Assembly (NCBI GenBank): GCA_022769285.1
Contig: JALEKD010000049.1
Coordinates: forward strand, 1-53,114
Source of the DNA: Prevotella sp.
GTDB taxonomy: Bacteria > Bacteroidota > Bacteroidia > Bacteroidales > Bacteroidaceae
DNA length: 53,114 bases
Direction: 5' to 3'
Shown here: positions 1 through 8,075 of the stretch, in pieces
Position numbering within the stretch: position 1 is the first letter of the stretch
Layout: every line of letters begins with the position of its first letter
Translations under genes and position numbers: made by a program
The notes under the pieces: model-generated
What the model was told of the DNA's origin: nothing
Databases searched by the model: none
What the model saw: only the letters and a program-made list of their open reading frames with translations

Positions 1-725
1 TCCTCTAACATCAGCGTCTGCGTGCCGTCGAGCATGAACGCCCAGCCCACCAGCGCCCGCTGGCGCAGCGGTTCGGGCACATCGGCCCTGTACACATCGG
101 CCAGCACCCTGAGCTTGTTTATGTCAAACAGGTTGACCCCCGCTACCATGATGGCGCTCACCATCCACTGCGCGTCTATCGTGTCGATGGCCGGCGAGGT
201 GAGCAGCGCGCTGTAGAAGGCTGCGTCGGCCTCGGTCCATGATGGCGACACTAACAGCCAGTCAAACAGGCGGCTCATATATACATCGTGGGTGATGAGC
301 AGATGGCGGTAGTGCCCTGCCCGGGTGTGCTCTGGTTCGAGCGACAGCATGGCCATGTCGGCCACATAGCCCTCCAGCTTAGCCTTGATGTCGTTGCGGT
401 CGCCCGCGAACTGCGCCATCTCACAGCGATGGGCCGCATCGCGATACGAGGGCACCTCGCTGATACGGCACTTCAGCCTTACATCCTGTAGCAGCTGATA
501 CGTCTGCAGCAGCAGTTCCTGGTATATGTGCTCCCGCTGTGGGTCGCAGTACCCACGCTCCATAAAATCGAGCATCAACTGATAGTTGCCCTCTATCTCG
601 TCCTTCCGGGACTTAAAGGCATGAAGCCCAGCGGCCTCAACGATATGGCCCAGCCGTTGCAGGGCCGTATGTATGCTCTGGTGATCATTAAAATCGTGCA
701 GTAGGTCGGCAACTGAATTTTCCAT
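1..725 (-). CDS. Unrecognised large cytoplasmic protein, C-terminus beyond the window
   Basis: The minus strand is open from an ATG at 725 to the left edge without a stop, giving 241 visible residues beginning MENSVADLLHDFNDH. The protein continues outside the window, so its true length is unknown. It is rich in Leu, Ala, Asp, Arg and His, with no signal peptide or membrane segment in the visible part. The composition looks like a helical, repeat-type solenoid, but I see no motif that assigns a family. The start lies 24 bp after the stop of the upstream lipoprotein gene, with no promoter between them, so the two are probably co-transcribed. I give no function. The reading frame is supported by its length, its operon spacing and the absence of a plausible plus-strand alternative. 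Confidence 0.75.
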   Translation of the reverse strand, partial: MENSVADLLHDFNDHQSIHTALQRLGHIVEAAGLHAFKSRKDEIEGNYQLMLDFMERGYCDPQREHIYQELLLQTYQLLQDVRLKCRISEVPSYRDAAHRCEMAQFAGDRNDIKAKLEGYVADMAMLSLEPEHTRAGHYRHLLITHDVYMSRLFDWLLVSPSWTEADAAFYSALLTSPAIDTIDAQWMVSAIMVAGVNLFDINKLRVLADVYRADVPEPLRQRALVGWAFMLDGTQTLMLE

Positions 726-749
726 AGTGTCGTGGCTTAGTCAAGTAAG

Positions 750-1628
750 TTACTTTATATTTTTCAAGGCTATATGTGGAAAGTACAGTTTGGGCAGGGC
801 CTTCACCGTGGCCCCATCGGTATGGCAGCAGGTCTCTACCAGTGATGAGTAATGGGCCACCCCACGCACATTGAGCGAGTCGCAGGCGCGGTTGTAGCCC
901 TTGACAAAGGCCGCCAACTGCCGCTTGCGCTCTGCGTTGCTGAGCAGACCGCCCCGCATGACCATCACACCTAAGTGCTGGTTCATCTTGCGGCTATCCT
1001 TGAGCACCACGTGCTTATACATACGCGCCGTGGTGGCCTGAGGCTCGGGCAGCCACATGGCGTCCATCTCGTTGTTGCGCAACATCTCCAGCCGGGTTAG
1101 CACATCGTTAATCTGGATGCGGAACACCATCGAAGAGGTCTTTACACCCTTCAAGGCCCGATCCGTAAGGTAGTCGGTGGCCGAGTAGCGGGTCATGGCC
1201 ACCATCTTGTCGCCCATCTGCGATACTTCCTTGACTCGGGCCGTGCGGTTGGCTATCAGCTGCCAGTAGGCATTGGTGGGGCCCATCGACACCAGGGCCA
1301 CCCCGCGCCGGGTCATGTGTTCCACCCGTTTCAGGTCGGTCACGGCCACCTCTACGCTCTTGCCGGCCAGCGCCGTGTCGCAGTCCATCTGCGCGTTGCG
1401 TACCTTGAGCCGTATATCTACTCCCATGCTGTCAAACCAAGCCGCCGACTTGGCCAGATAGGCTGGCATACAGTCTATCGTGGGCATCACGGCCACTTTC
1501 AGAGCCTGTGCGTCCTCACGGGCGAGCCGCTCCTTCTCGGCCTTGGATATACGGGCCTTCTCCTCGTACGACTGGCCACAGCCCGCCACCATCGCCGCTA
1601 TGCCCAGCAGCACTAATATCTTCCTCAT
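750..1628 (-). CDS. Lipoprotein resembling ABC-transporter solute-binding proteins (NMT1/SsuA-like)
   Basis: A 292-residue protein with a lipoprotein signal peptide: a charged start (MRKI), a hydrophobic stretch and the lipobox VAGC with the acylated Cys at residue 17. After a charged linker of about 25 residues the chain reads KVAVMPTIDCMPAYLAKSAAWF, then DIRLKV and later MWLPEPQATT. This pattern of an early beta strand, 'P..AYLA', and a late 'D.MWLPEP' is typical of periplasmic-binding-protein type 2 folds of the NMT1/taurine-binding kind. It is probably anchored in the periplasm or outer membrane and binds a small ligand; the ligand cannot be told. No permease or ATPase gene is visible nearby, which is odd for a transporter component, though they could lie beyond the left edge. 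It is the first gene of a minus-strand pair with the large unrecognised gene. Confidence 0.75.
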   Translation of the reverse strand: MRKILVLLGIAAMVAGCGQSYEEKARISKAEKERLAREDAQALKVAVMPTIDCMPAYLAKSAAWFDSMGVDIRLKVRNAQMDCDTALAGKSVEVAVTDLKRVEHMTRRGVALVSMGPTNAYWQLIANRTARVKEVSQMGDKMVAMTRYSATDYLTDRALKGVKTSSMVFRIQINDVLTRLEMLRNNEMDAMWLPEPQATTARMYKHVVLKDSRKMNQHLGVMVMRGGLLSNAERKRQLAAFVKGYNRACDSLNVRGVAHYSSLVETCCHTDGATVKALPKLYFPHIALKNIK

Positions 1629-1651
1629 AAACTTATTTAAATATATTATTG

Positions 1652-1659
1652 CAAAATTA
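1652..1659 (-). promoter_or_regulatory. -7 box (TAATTTTG) for the lipoprotein gene
   Basis: On the minus strand the octamer TAATTTTG ends 23 bases before the ATG at 1628 and matches the Bacteroidetes -7 consensus TAnnTTTG. No clear TTTG -33 element is seen at the usual distance. It is divergent from the radA promoter only about 35 bp away. Confidence 0.5.
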
Positions 1660-1668
1660 GCAATATTT

Positions 1669-1700
1669 TTTGACCCAGTAAAAAAAACTTTGTAATTTTG
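1669..1700 (+). promoter_or_regulatory. radA promoter (TTTG, 20 bp, TAATTTTG)
   Basis: The -33 element TTTG at 1669-1672 and the -7 element TAATTTTG at 1693-1700 are separated by 20 bp, close to the Bacteroidetes sigma-ABfr consensus. The ATG at 1722 lies 22 bp downstream. This placement excludes the upstream TTG at 1698 as a start, since it would lie inside the promoter. Confidence 0.65.
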
Positions 1701-1721
1701 TGTAAACCAACAATAACGACA

Positions 1722-3125
1722 ATGGCAAAAGACAAGATAGCCTACGTGTGCTCAGAGTGCGGCCAGGAGTCGGCCAAGTGGATTGGCAGATGTCCCAACT
1801 GCGGTAAGTGGAACACATTCAAGGAGATTAGGATAGCCGCAGATACCGGCACCATGGCCGCGAGGTCGGCGGCGCAGACCCTGAACGCTCACCGCAGTCT
1901 GCACGAGACCTCGGCGCGTCCACTGCGCCTGCGCGACATAGCCGCCACGGAAGACCCACGCATAGACACCCACGACACCGAGCTAAACAGGGTGTTAGGC
2001 GGCGGACTGGTACCCGGCAGCATCGTACTGCTGGGCGGCGAACCCGGCATAGGCAAGTCTACACTCACCCTGCAAACCATTCTACACATGCCCGACATCA
2101 ATATCCTGTACGTGTCGGGCGAAGAGAGTCAACACCAAATCAAGATGAGAGCCGAGCGTATCGGGGGCAGCCAGTGTACCATGGATCACATCACCCTGCT
2201 CTGCGAGACCTCGTTAGAGAATATTTTTGCCTGTATCAAGGAGGTAAAGCCCCAGCTGGTAATCATTGACTCTATCCAGACCATATCGACAGAGGATGCC
2301 GAGTCGAGTCCCGGCAGCGTAACCCAGATTCGCGAGTGTGCCTCGTCGCTCCTGCGCTTTGCCAAGACCAGCGGCATACCCGTCATCCTCATCGGCCACA
2401 TCACCAAGGAGGGTTCGCTGGCCGGCCCCAAAACCCTGGAGCACATCGTGGATGCCGTTATCCAGTTCGAGGGCGACCAACACTATATGTACCGCATACT
2501 CCGGGGCATCAAGAATCGGTTTGGAAGCACATCGGAACTGGGCATTTACGAGATGGAGCAAAACGGGCTGAAACTGGTGTCCAATCCCTCGGAACTACTG
2601 CTTACCGAGGATCACGAGGGGCTGTCGGGCATAGCCATCAGTGCCGCCATCGAGGGTGTGCGGCCGTTCTTGCTCGAAACCCAGGCCCTGGTGTCGAGCG
2701 CAGCCTACGGCACGCCGCAGCGGTCGGCCACGGGCTTTGACCAGCGCAGGCTCAACATGCTTCTGGCCGTACTGGAGAAGCGTGTAGGGTTTAAGCTGAT
2801 GCAAAAGGATGTGTTTCTCAATATAGCCGGAGGGCTCCGCGTTACCGATATGGCTATGGACCTCAGCGTGATAGCCGCCGTACTGTCCAGCAATGTAGAC
2901 ACCCCGATAGAGGCTGGCTGGTGCATGTGTGGCGAGGTGGGCCTGAGTGGCGAGGTGAGGGCCGTGAGCCGGATAGAGCAGCGCGTAGCCGAAGCCGAGA
3001 AACTGGGCTTCACGGATATAGTAATGCCCGCGTACAATCTCAAGGGCTTCAATCCGCACAAATATCACATACACCTACACCCGGTGAAGAAAGTAGAAGA
3101 GGCGCTGCGCACCCTGTTCGGGTAG
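1722..3125 (+). CDS. radA: DNA repair protein RadA
   Basis: RadA (Sms) is a DnaB-like helicase that helps RecA-mediated branch migration and recombination repair. The 467-residue protein has the family order: an N-terminal C4 zinc finger (Cys10, 13, 24, 27), a RecA-like ATPase with Walker A GEPGIGKST at residues 106-114, the RadA signature KNRFG near residue 260, and a C-terminal Lon-protease-like domain. The start at ATG 1722 is chosen because RadA proteins begin with MAK..YVC.ECG and because an upstream TTG falls within the -7 promoter box. The last codons form one arm of an inverted repeat with the sequence just after the stop. The gene is convergent with queC and appears monocistronic. 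Confidence 0.95.
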   Translation: MAKDKIAYVCSECGQESAKWIGRCPNCGKWNTFKEIRIAADTGTMAARSAAQTLNAHRSLHETSARPLRLRDIAATEDPRIDTHDTELNRVLGGGLVPGSIVLLGGEPGIGKSTLTLQTILHMPDINILYVSGEESQHQIKMRAERIGGSQCTMDHITLLCETSLENIFACIKEVKPQLVIIDSIQTISTEDAESSPGSVTQIRECASSLLRFAKTSGIPVILIGHITKEGSLAGPKTLEHIVDAVIQFEGDQHYMYRILRGIKNRFGSTSELGIYEMEQNGLKLVSNPSELLLTEDHEGLSGIAISAAIEGVRPFLLETQALVSSAAYGTPQRSATGFDQRRLNMLLAVLEKRVGFKLMQKDVFLNIAGGLRVTDMAMDLSVIAAVLSSNVDTPIEAGWCMCGEVGLSGEVRAVSRIEQRVAEAEKLGFTDIVMPAYNLKGFNPHKYHIHLHPVKKVEEALRTLFG

Positions 3126-3138
3126 CGGCAGCGCCTCT
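3098..3138. terminator. Inverted repeat across the radA stop, between convergent genes
   Basis: An 11-bp perfect inverted repeat (agaggcgctgc at 3098-3108 and gcagcgcctct at 3128-3138) spans the radA stop codon at 3123-3125. It lies between convergent radA and queC and could stop transcription from both sides. No strong T tract follows on either strand, so intrinsic termination is uncertain. Confidence 0.4.
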
Positions 3139-3172
3139 GCATAAGCTAATGGTCTGGGCCGTAGGGCCAGCC

Positions 3173-3829
3173 TTATTGCTCGTATTCCGTATGGTCTTCG
3201 ATACCGGCCTCGGCCAGGGCTTCACGGCGCTCACGGCAGGTACCACACTTGCCACAGTGCTTGTCGCCGCCCTTGTAGCAGCTCCATGTCTCAGCATAGT
3301 CTATGCCCAAGCGCTTGCCATGGCGGGCTATGTCGGCCTTGGTAATATCGGTATAGGGAGCCAGCACCTGCACACCCACGTAGGTACCCTGAGCCGTAGC
3401 CTCGGACATGGCGTTGACAAAGGCTCTCCGGCAGTCAGGATAGATGGCATGGTCGCCTCCATGGTTGGCCATCATTACATACTTGAGTTCATTGGACTCG
3501 GCTATTCCAGCTGCTATCGACAGCATAATACCGTTGCGAAACGGCACCACGGTCGACTTCATATTCTCGTCATCATAGTTGCCCTCTGGAATGGCTTCGG
3601 CGCCCTCTAACAGTGAACTCTTAAAATACTGGTGCATAAACCCTAAGTTGATAACAATGTGCGGGATGCCCAGCCGCTTACAGTGCATGGCTGCGAAGGG
3701 TATCTCGCGGGCATTATGGTTGCTGCCATAATCGAACGACACCCCTAAGGCTATCCTGTCCTTGAACTCGTAGAGCATGGTTATGCTGTCCATGCCACCA
3801 CTGACTATCAATACTGCGTCTTTCTTCAT
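3173..3829 (-). CDS. queC: 7-cyano-7-deazaguanine synthase QueC
   Basis: QueC makes preQ0 from 7-carboxy-7-deazaguanine, ammonia and ATP, a step in queuosine biosynthesis for tRNA. The 218-residue length is normal. The ATP-pyrophosphatase loop SGGMDS is at residues 10-15. The C-terminal zinc site is complete: Cys184, 192, 195 and 198 in the context CYKGGDKHCGKCGTC. The start ATG at 3829 places the PP-loop at the expected distance. No other queuosine gene is next to it. The leader is about 200 nt if transcription starts from the TACCTTTG box at 4032-4039, and that leader contains an inverted-repeat element and a 34-codon open frame ending 7 bp before queC. Confidence 0.95.
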   Translation of the reverse strand: MKKDAVLIVSGGMDSITMLYEFKDRIALGVSFDYGSNHNAREIPFAAMHCKRLGIPHIVINLGFMHQYFKSSLLEGAEAIPEGNYDDENMKSTVVPFRNGIMLSIAAGIAESNELKYVMMANHGGDHAIYPDCRRAFVNAMSEATAQGTYVGVQVLAPYTDITKADIARHGKRLGIDYAETWSCYKGGDKHCGKCGTCRERREALAEAGIEDHTEYEQ

Positions 3830-3836
3830 TATTTTA

Positions 3837-3941
3837 TTATTTTTTTATCTGTCCCGCCAATCTCGTAGCCCTATATGAATAAGCCAGAGCCGTAGATACA
3901 CGCGTGGAAGCCACCACTGCAAAGCCCGCGACCATCACCAT
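3837..3941 (-). other. Short hydrophobic open frame just upstream of queC
   Basis: On the minus strand an ATG at 3941 opens 34 codons (MVMVAGFAVVAS... ending LAGQIKK) and stops at 3837-3839, 7 bp before the queC start. The N-terminal half is hydrophobic (V, A, F, M) and the C-terminus basic, as in small membrane peptides or leader peptides. The frame is open back to a TGA inside the upstream inverted repeat. I do not recognise it. It may be a real small protein, a translated leader, or chance. Confidence 0.25.
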
Positions 3942-3964
3942 GACAACAAATAGGGATGCGGGGC

Positions 3965-4040
3965 GTACAAAGACAGTGCCAACCGAGCGCCATGAGCTTG
4001 CTCAAATGGCCGAGGTGCAGCCTGGCTTATGCAAAGGTAG
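3965..4040 (-). promoter_or_regulatory. Inverted-repeat element with -7 box upstream of queC
   Basis: A roughly 76-bp block bounded by gtacaaag at 3965-3972 and gcaaaggtag at 4031-4040. On the minus strand its distal end reads TACCTTTG (4039 to 4032), a good -7 box for queC transcription. The middle has a hairpin (gccatgagc with gctcaaatggc, 3989-4010) flanked by accgagcgcc and gccgaggtgc. From memory, very similar blocks recur in Prevotella and Bacteroides intergenic DNA, but I could not search. The rest of the 3842-4186 gap holds nothing else I can name apart from the short frame described separately. Confidence 0.4.
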
Positions 4041-4186
4041 CCCTTTTTCTGCCACGAAGGGTCAGTAGCCAGCTACTTTAACACTTTATTTACATTTCGG
4101 TCATTTACGCCAGATGCCAAAGGCATTTTTTAAGGGTGCGAAGCTAAATAATTGGGCTGTAATGCCCTAATCATCAAAAAAAACGC

Positions 4187-4194
4187 TACCTTTG
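4187..4194 (+). promoter_or_regulatory. -7 box (TACCTTTG) for pgk
   Basis: TACCTTTG matches TAnnTTTG and lies 36 bp before the pgk ATG at 4231. No TTTG is seen at the -33 spacing. A highly expressed glycolytic gene fits its own promoter. Confidence 0.55.
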
Positions 4195-4230
4195 CACGCA
4201 TAAATTACAACCCATTAAAAAATATAAACA

Positions 4231-5481
4231 ATGAAAATCGAACAATTCAACTTTGCTGGAAAGAAGGCTATTGTCCGCGTAGACTTCAATGTACCATTGG
4301 ACGAGAACGGTAACGTTACTGACGATACGCGCATACGCGGTGCGCTCCCCACACTGAAGAAGGTGCTCGCCGATGGCGGTGCCCTCATCATGATGAGCCA
4401 CATGGGCAAGCCCAAAGGCAAGGTTAAGCCCGAACTGTCACTGGGCCAGATTGTAAAGAACGTAAGCGCTGCCCTGGGTGTAGACGTTAAGTTTGCCCCC
4501 GACTGTGGCAAGGCCGACGAGGCTGCCGCAGCCCTGAAGCCGGGCGAGGCTCTGCTGCTGGAGAACCTGCGCTTCTATCCCGAGGAAGAAGGAAAGCCTG
4601 TAGGCGTAGAGAAGGGTACTCCCGAGTACGACGAGGCTAAGAAAGAGATGAAGGCCCGCCAGAAGGAGTTTGCTAAAAAGCTCGCTTCGTATGCCGACGT
4701 ATATGTCAACGACGCTTTCGGTACCGCACACCGCAAGCACGCATCTACTGCCGTTATCGCCGACTACTTCGATGCCGACTCGAAGATGCTGGGCTTCCTC
4801 ATGGAGAAAGAGGTTACAGCCATCAACAACGTGCTGAAGAACGCTCAGCACCCCTTCACCGCTATCATCGGCGGCTCTAAGGTAAGCTCTAAGCTGGGTG
4901 TTATCAAGAACCTGCTGGACAAGGTAGACAACCTCATCATCGGCGGTGGTATGGGTTACACATTCATCAAAGCTCAGGGCGGACACATCGGTGAGTCGCT
5001 GCACGAGGACGACCTGATGCCCGAGGCTCTCAACGTGATAGCCGAGGCCAAGGCCAAGGGTGTAAACCTGAGCCTCTCTGTAGCCACCGTAGCTGCCGAC
5101 AGCTTCTCTAACGACGCCAACCGCAAGACCGTAGACATCTACAACATCCCAGACGGATGGGAGGGTATGGATGCCTCTGAGGAGAGTCTGGCCAACTGGA
5201 AGAAGATCATCCTGGCTTCTAAGACCATCCTGTGGAACGGCCCTGTAGGCGTATTCGAGATGGAGAACTTCGCACACGGTACTGGCGAGATAGCCAAGTA
5301 CGTGGCTGAGGCCACTCAGGAGAACGGTGCATTCTCGCTCGTTGGTGGTGGCGACTCTGTAGCCGCTGTTAACAAGTTCGGTCTGGCCGACAAGGTTTCT
5401 TATGTATCTACTGGTGGTGGTGCCATGCTCGAGGCTATCGAGGGCAAAGTGCTCCCAGGTGTAGCTGCCATCGAGGGCTAA
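4231..5481 (+). CDS. pgk: Phosphoglycerate kinase
   Basis: This cytoplasmic glycolytic enzyme transfers a phosphate from 1,3-bisphosphoglycerate to ADP. At 416 residues it has the normal length. Visible family motifs are the N-terminal substrate loop [11 protein letters not shown] near residue 17, the NDAFGTAHR segment in the first lobe, [11 protein letters not shown] at the hinge, the nucleotide-lobe glycine motif GGGMGYTF, and the C-terminal NGPVGVFE and GGGDSVAA loops. The start is supported by the [13 protein letters not shown] context common in Bacteroidetes. The codon choice is strongly biased (repeated aag, ctg, gcc), consistent with high expression. It is monocistronic, with its own promoter and a strong intrinsic terminator directly downstream. 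Confidence 0.97.
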   Translation: MKIEQFNFAGKKAIVRVDFNVPLDENGNVTDDTRIRGALPTLKKVLADGGALIMMSHMGKPKGKVKPELSLGQIVKNVSAALGVDVKFAPDCGKADEAAAALKPGEALLLENLRFYPEEEGKPVGVEKGTPEYDEAKKEMKARQKEFAKKLASYADVYVNDAFGTAHRKHASTAVIADYFDADSKMLGFLMEKEVTAINNVLKNAQHPFTAIIGGSKVSSKLGVIKNLLDKVDNLIIGGGMGYTFIKAQGGHIGESLHEDDLMPEALNVIAEAKAKGVNLSLSVATVAADSFSNDANRKTVDIYNIPDGWEGMDASEESLANWKKIILASKTILWNGPVGVFEMENFAHGTGEIAKYVAEATQENGAFSLVGGGDSVAAVNKFGLADKVSYVSTGGGAMLEAIEGKVLPGVAAIEG

Positions 5482-5509
5482 TCCCGCGGGCACGCATATC
5501 AAGCATATC

Positions 5510-5548
5510 GGGGCGGGCAGACCTTCTGAGGACTGCCCGCCCCTTTTT
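5510..5548 (+). terminator. Intrinsic terminator after pgk
   Basis: A perfect 11-bp GC-rich stem (ggggcgggcag at 5510-5520 pairing with ctgcccgcccc at 5533-5543), a 12-base loop, then five T residues at 5544-5548. This is the clearest intrinsic terminator in the window. Confidence 0.9.
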
Positions 5549-5650
5549 CCGAATTATCCATTTATATATAAGAGGATATGGCGGGCTGTTGTGCAGATAC
5601 CAATAGCCCAACAGCCATCAATACAAACACAAACGACAAGACAAAACGCT

Positions 5651-6457
5651 ATGGCCATTATAAACATCACATCGCTCACAGCCCCCGGCGTGGAGGTATT
5701 CAGCAAGCTGACCGAAGCCCAGTTGCGTTCGGGCCACTTCACGGACAAGAGCATATTCATCGCTGAAAGTCCCAAGGTTATACACGTGGCTCTCAATGCG
5801 GGCTACAAGCCCACGGCATTGCTCTGCGAACAGCGCCACATCACCGGCGATGCCACGGGCATCATAGAGCGGATAGGTGACGAGGTGCCGGTGTACACGG
5901 GCAGCCGAGAGATGCTGGCGATGCTCACCGGCTACACGCTGACCCGCGGAGTACTATGCGCCATTGAACGCCCCACCCTGCCATCGGTCGGGGAGATATG
6001 CGCCCAGGCCAAGCGCATAGCCGTGATACATGGCGTAGTGGACACCACCAACATAGGGGCCATCTTCCGCTCTGCCGCAGCACTGGGCATAGACGGCATC
6101 GTGCTGTCCACCGACTCGTGCGACCCACTTAACCGTCGGTCGGTAAGGGTCTCCATGGGGTCAGTATTCTTAATACCATGGACATGGCTCGACGGGCCGC
6201 TCCATACCCTGAACCAGTATGGATTTAAGACAGCGGCCCTGGCGCTTACCGACCAATCCATAAGCATAGACGACCCTGCACTACAGGCCGAGCCGCGGTT
6301 AGCACTGGTATTGGGTACCGAGGGCGACGGACTGCCCCACGCCACCATCGCCGAGGCCGACTATGTGGTACGCATACCCATGTCGCACCAGGTAGACTCG
6401 CTCAATGTGGCCGCCGCGTCGGCTGTGGCGTTCTGGGAGTTGCGTCAGCGCAGCTGA
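5651..6457 (+). CDS. TrmH/SpoU-family RNA 2'-O-methyltransferase
   Basis: The 268-residue protein is a SPOUT-class RNA methyltransferase that uses S-adenosylmethionine to methylate a ribose 2'-OH in rRNA or tRNA. The three family motifs are in order: motif 1 TTNIGAIFR (residues 132-140, including the catalytic-type Asn134 and Arg140), motif 2 GTEGDGLP (222-229), and motif 3 SLNVAAASAVAFWE (about 249-262), which forms the cofactor-binding knot. The N-terminal region is the substrate-binding L30-like part. The start at ATG 5651 is preferred over an upstream ATG at 5591, because MAIINITSL begins where homologues begin and the upstream part is low-complexity Gln/Thr. The exact target nucleotide cannot be told from sequence. 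Confidence 0.88.
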   Translation: MAIINITSLTAPGVEVFSKLTEAQLRSGHFTDKSIFIAESPKVIHVALNAGYKPTALLCEQRHITGDATGIIERIGDEVPVYTGSREMLAMLTGYTLTRGVLCAIERPTLPSVGEICAQAKRIAVIHGVVDTTNIGAIFRSAAALGIDGIVLSTDSCDPLNRRSVRVSMGSVFLIPWTWLDGPLHTLNQYGFKTAALALTDQSISIDDPALQAEPRLALVLGTEGDGLPHATIAEADYVVRIPMSHQVDSLNVAAASAVAFWELRQRS

Positions 6458-6527
6458 GCCAAGCCTCGCCAGGCAGACATTTCTATCAAACAGCATTATT
6501 ACGCATCACTTTATCCTAATATCCATC

Positions 6528-7061
6528 GTGGAGAGCATACAGCATACCTATACCGTACAGTGGGTGGGGCCCTTCTGCTCGTACAGCGACTATCGGGCGT
6601 ACCTCAGCAATGACCTCACTCTCAGGTCCGACTCCTTCAACATCTACTACTTTGAAGCCCAGCAAGACGCACGGTACAAGTGGCACCGCTATGTGGGCAT
6701 ACACAAGGCCAATGACGGCATAGAGAAACGGCTGAATACAAGTCACCATCATCTGAAGAAGTTCCTAGACTGCAAGAAGTTGCACATCTGGATAGGCAGC
6801 ATAGCCGATGAGAAGTTGCAGAAGCCTGCCAACATAGACGTGATAGAGACACTACTTATCCGAGCCTACACGGATGAGTTTCTGACAGAGAACAGCATGA
6901 AAACGAGGTCAAACCCACCCTGCTCGGTATGCTTAATCAACATGTGGTTTGACCAAAACGAAGAAATGAAGACCTACCGGATAGTACGACCTTTTGATGA
7001 TGTGATTATCTACTACCACCAGAACAATATATTCAAGCACGGTAACCTGACAAGGTTCTAA
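6528..7061 (+). CDS. Stand-alone GIY-YIG-like protein, possible nuclease
   Basis: A 177-residue protein starting at GTG 6528 (no ATG lies near the conserved start; the frame extends upstream into the previous gene but looks non-coding there). Features fitting a GIY-YIG fold are IYYFE at residues 39-43, RYVGI at 54-58, Arg68 in the following helix, Trp88-Ile-Gly, Glu107 in IETLLI and Asn122. These match the spacing of the two Tyr-containing strands, catalytic Arg, metal-binding Glu and late Asn of the family. It carries no additional DNA-binding domain. The call rests on pattern reading only and the fold could be a divergent relative without nuclease activity. It sits 70 bp after the methyltransferase and is convergent with the DUF5715 gene. 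Confidence 0.55.
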   Translation: MESIQHTYTVQWVGPFCSYSDYRAYLSNDLTLRSDSFNIYYFEAQQDARYKWHRYVGIHKANDGIEKRLNTSHHHLKKFLDCKKLHIWIGSIADEKLQKPANIDVIETLLIRAYTDEFLTENSMKTRSNPPCSVCLINMWFDQNEEMKTYRIVRPFDDVIIYYHQNNIFKHGNLTRF

Positions 7062-7124
7062 CAGTAGCCTGGGCACCGGGCAGGAAACTAATGCCGACAG
7101 CCACCAGACATCCAGGAACCACCT

Positions 7125-7973
7125 CTACCGCACGGTAATATGGAAACAACCCTGATGGACTTCGTACTTAATCCAGCAGCGGCTGTGCTCGCGCATGTCG
7201 CGGAGCACTTCGCTGAGCACCCATTTAAGTGTATCGTTGCGCACCACACGGCGGGACTCACCGGGAGCCTGCACGGTCTTATAGCGATTGTAAGCTATGT
7301 CGAAGGTGGTGCCATACATGTGACAACTATTCTGAGTGGCATTACGGTTATGGCTACGCAGACGCTCCACATCTTTTTTAGACCGCATAACACTTGTAAC
7401 AATAATCTTATGGAGAGGTACGCCCTTGGTCTGGAGGCTATCAAAGAACGAGCGACCTATATCCTGTAACAGGACAGAAGCGCGGGGCACCAGATAAGGG
7501 ATGCTGCTACGCAGGCGGTCTACATAAAAATAAGGATTGGCACCTACGTACACCAAATCGTTCTTCCGATGCTCGGCCTCGTGGACATCGTTCACAGGGA
7601 CGACACCCCACTTGTTGGCCGAGACCAGTTGGACATCATTCTGATCAGGGAAGGTGTTGCCAAAGTTAGGGACGCTGAGAATACGGTTCTTGACAAGCGA
7701 CCCATCGGCACAAAAAAAACGGCTACGAGGGACTACCACACTTCCCTGGATGGTATCGGCCACCGAGAGAGCCTTGGCCTGAGCCACGGAGGGCACCTCC
7801 GCCTGACTGGCAGGAGCCTGCAGGCTATCGGCCAATGGTATCGGGCCAGTAGTGCGGGCCACGGGCGATACCATCTTGCCGGCCACCGATGGAAAGATAC
7901 AACGTACCATTCCCAACACGACTACGACGATACAAAAAACCTGAATATATCTTTTCTGAGTAACCTTCATCAA
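7125..7973 (-). CDS. DUF5715-type membrane-anchored protein, M15 peptidase-like
   Basis: A 282-residue protein with a short basic N-terminus and one hydrophobic segment at about residues 9-28, so it is probably anchored in the inner membrane or exported. After a Ser/Ala/Pro-rich linker comes a globular domain with TSVMRSKKDVERLR, then NRNATQNSCHMYGTTFDIAY and, near the C-terminus, YEVHQGCFHITV. The S.H..G..FDI block followed by a late E.....H resembles the zinc site of M15/VanY D-Ala-D-Ala peptidases: His and Asp of the first block and the last His would be the metal ligands. A role in trimming peptidoglycan is inferred. Start choice: ATG at 7973 or the next codon at 7970, both ahead of the hydrophobic segment. 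It has its own -7 box (7991-7998). Confidence 0.8.
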   Translation of the reverse strand: MMKVTQKRYIQVFCIVVVVLGMVRCIFPSVAGKMVSPVARTTGPIPLADSLQAPASQAEVPSVAQAKALSVADTIQGSVVVPRSRFFCADGSLVKNRILSVPNFGNTFPDQNDVQLVSANKWGVVPVNDVHEAEHRKNDLVYVGANPYFYVDRLRSSIPYLVPRASVLLQDIGRSFFDSLQTKGVPLHKIIVTSVMRSKKDVERLRSHNRNATQNSCHMYGTTFDIAYNRYKTVQAPGESRRVVRNDTLKWVLSEVLRDMREHSRCWIKYEVHQGCFHITVR

Positions 7974-7990
7974 AATAACTATTTATGTGG

Positions 7991-7998
7991 CAAAGTTA
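7991..7998 (-). promoter_or_regulatory. -7 box (TAACTTTG) for the DUF5715 gene
   Basis: Read on the minus strand, TAACTTTG fits TAnnTTTG and ends 17 bp before the ATG at 7973. A TTG at 8022-8024 is 23 bp upstream, slightly further than usual. It is divergent from the phoH promoter. Confidence 0.5.
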
Positions 7999-8017
7999 GC
8001 AAAAAATCGAGAGTTTC

Positions 8018-8049
8018 TTGGCAAGTATCATAAGATTTTTGTAAATTTG
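8018..8049 (+). promoter_or_regulatory. phoH promoter (TTG, 21 bp, TAAATTTG)
   Basis: TTG at 8018-8020 and TAAATTTG at 8042-8049 with a 21-bp spacer fit the Bacteroidetes pattern. The predicted coding start is 26 bp downstream, at TTG 8076. Confidence 0.55.
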
Positions 8050-8075
8050 CAAAGAAAACGAAAACGGGTATTCAC

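Noticed and set aside
3830..4030. PreQ1 riboswitch upstream of queC
   Set aside because: I looked for the short pseudoknot pattern of PreQ1-I (a loop closed by a stem and followed by an A-rich tail) in the leader and did not find it; the leader has an inverted repeat instead.
4438..5502. Long minus-strand open frame (354 codons) opposite pgk
   Set aside because: It is antisense to a conserved, highly biased gene; the bias in the real gene keeps the antisense frame free of stops. Its translation shows no family pattern.
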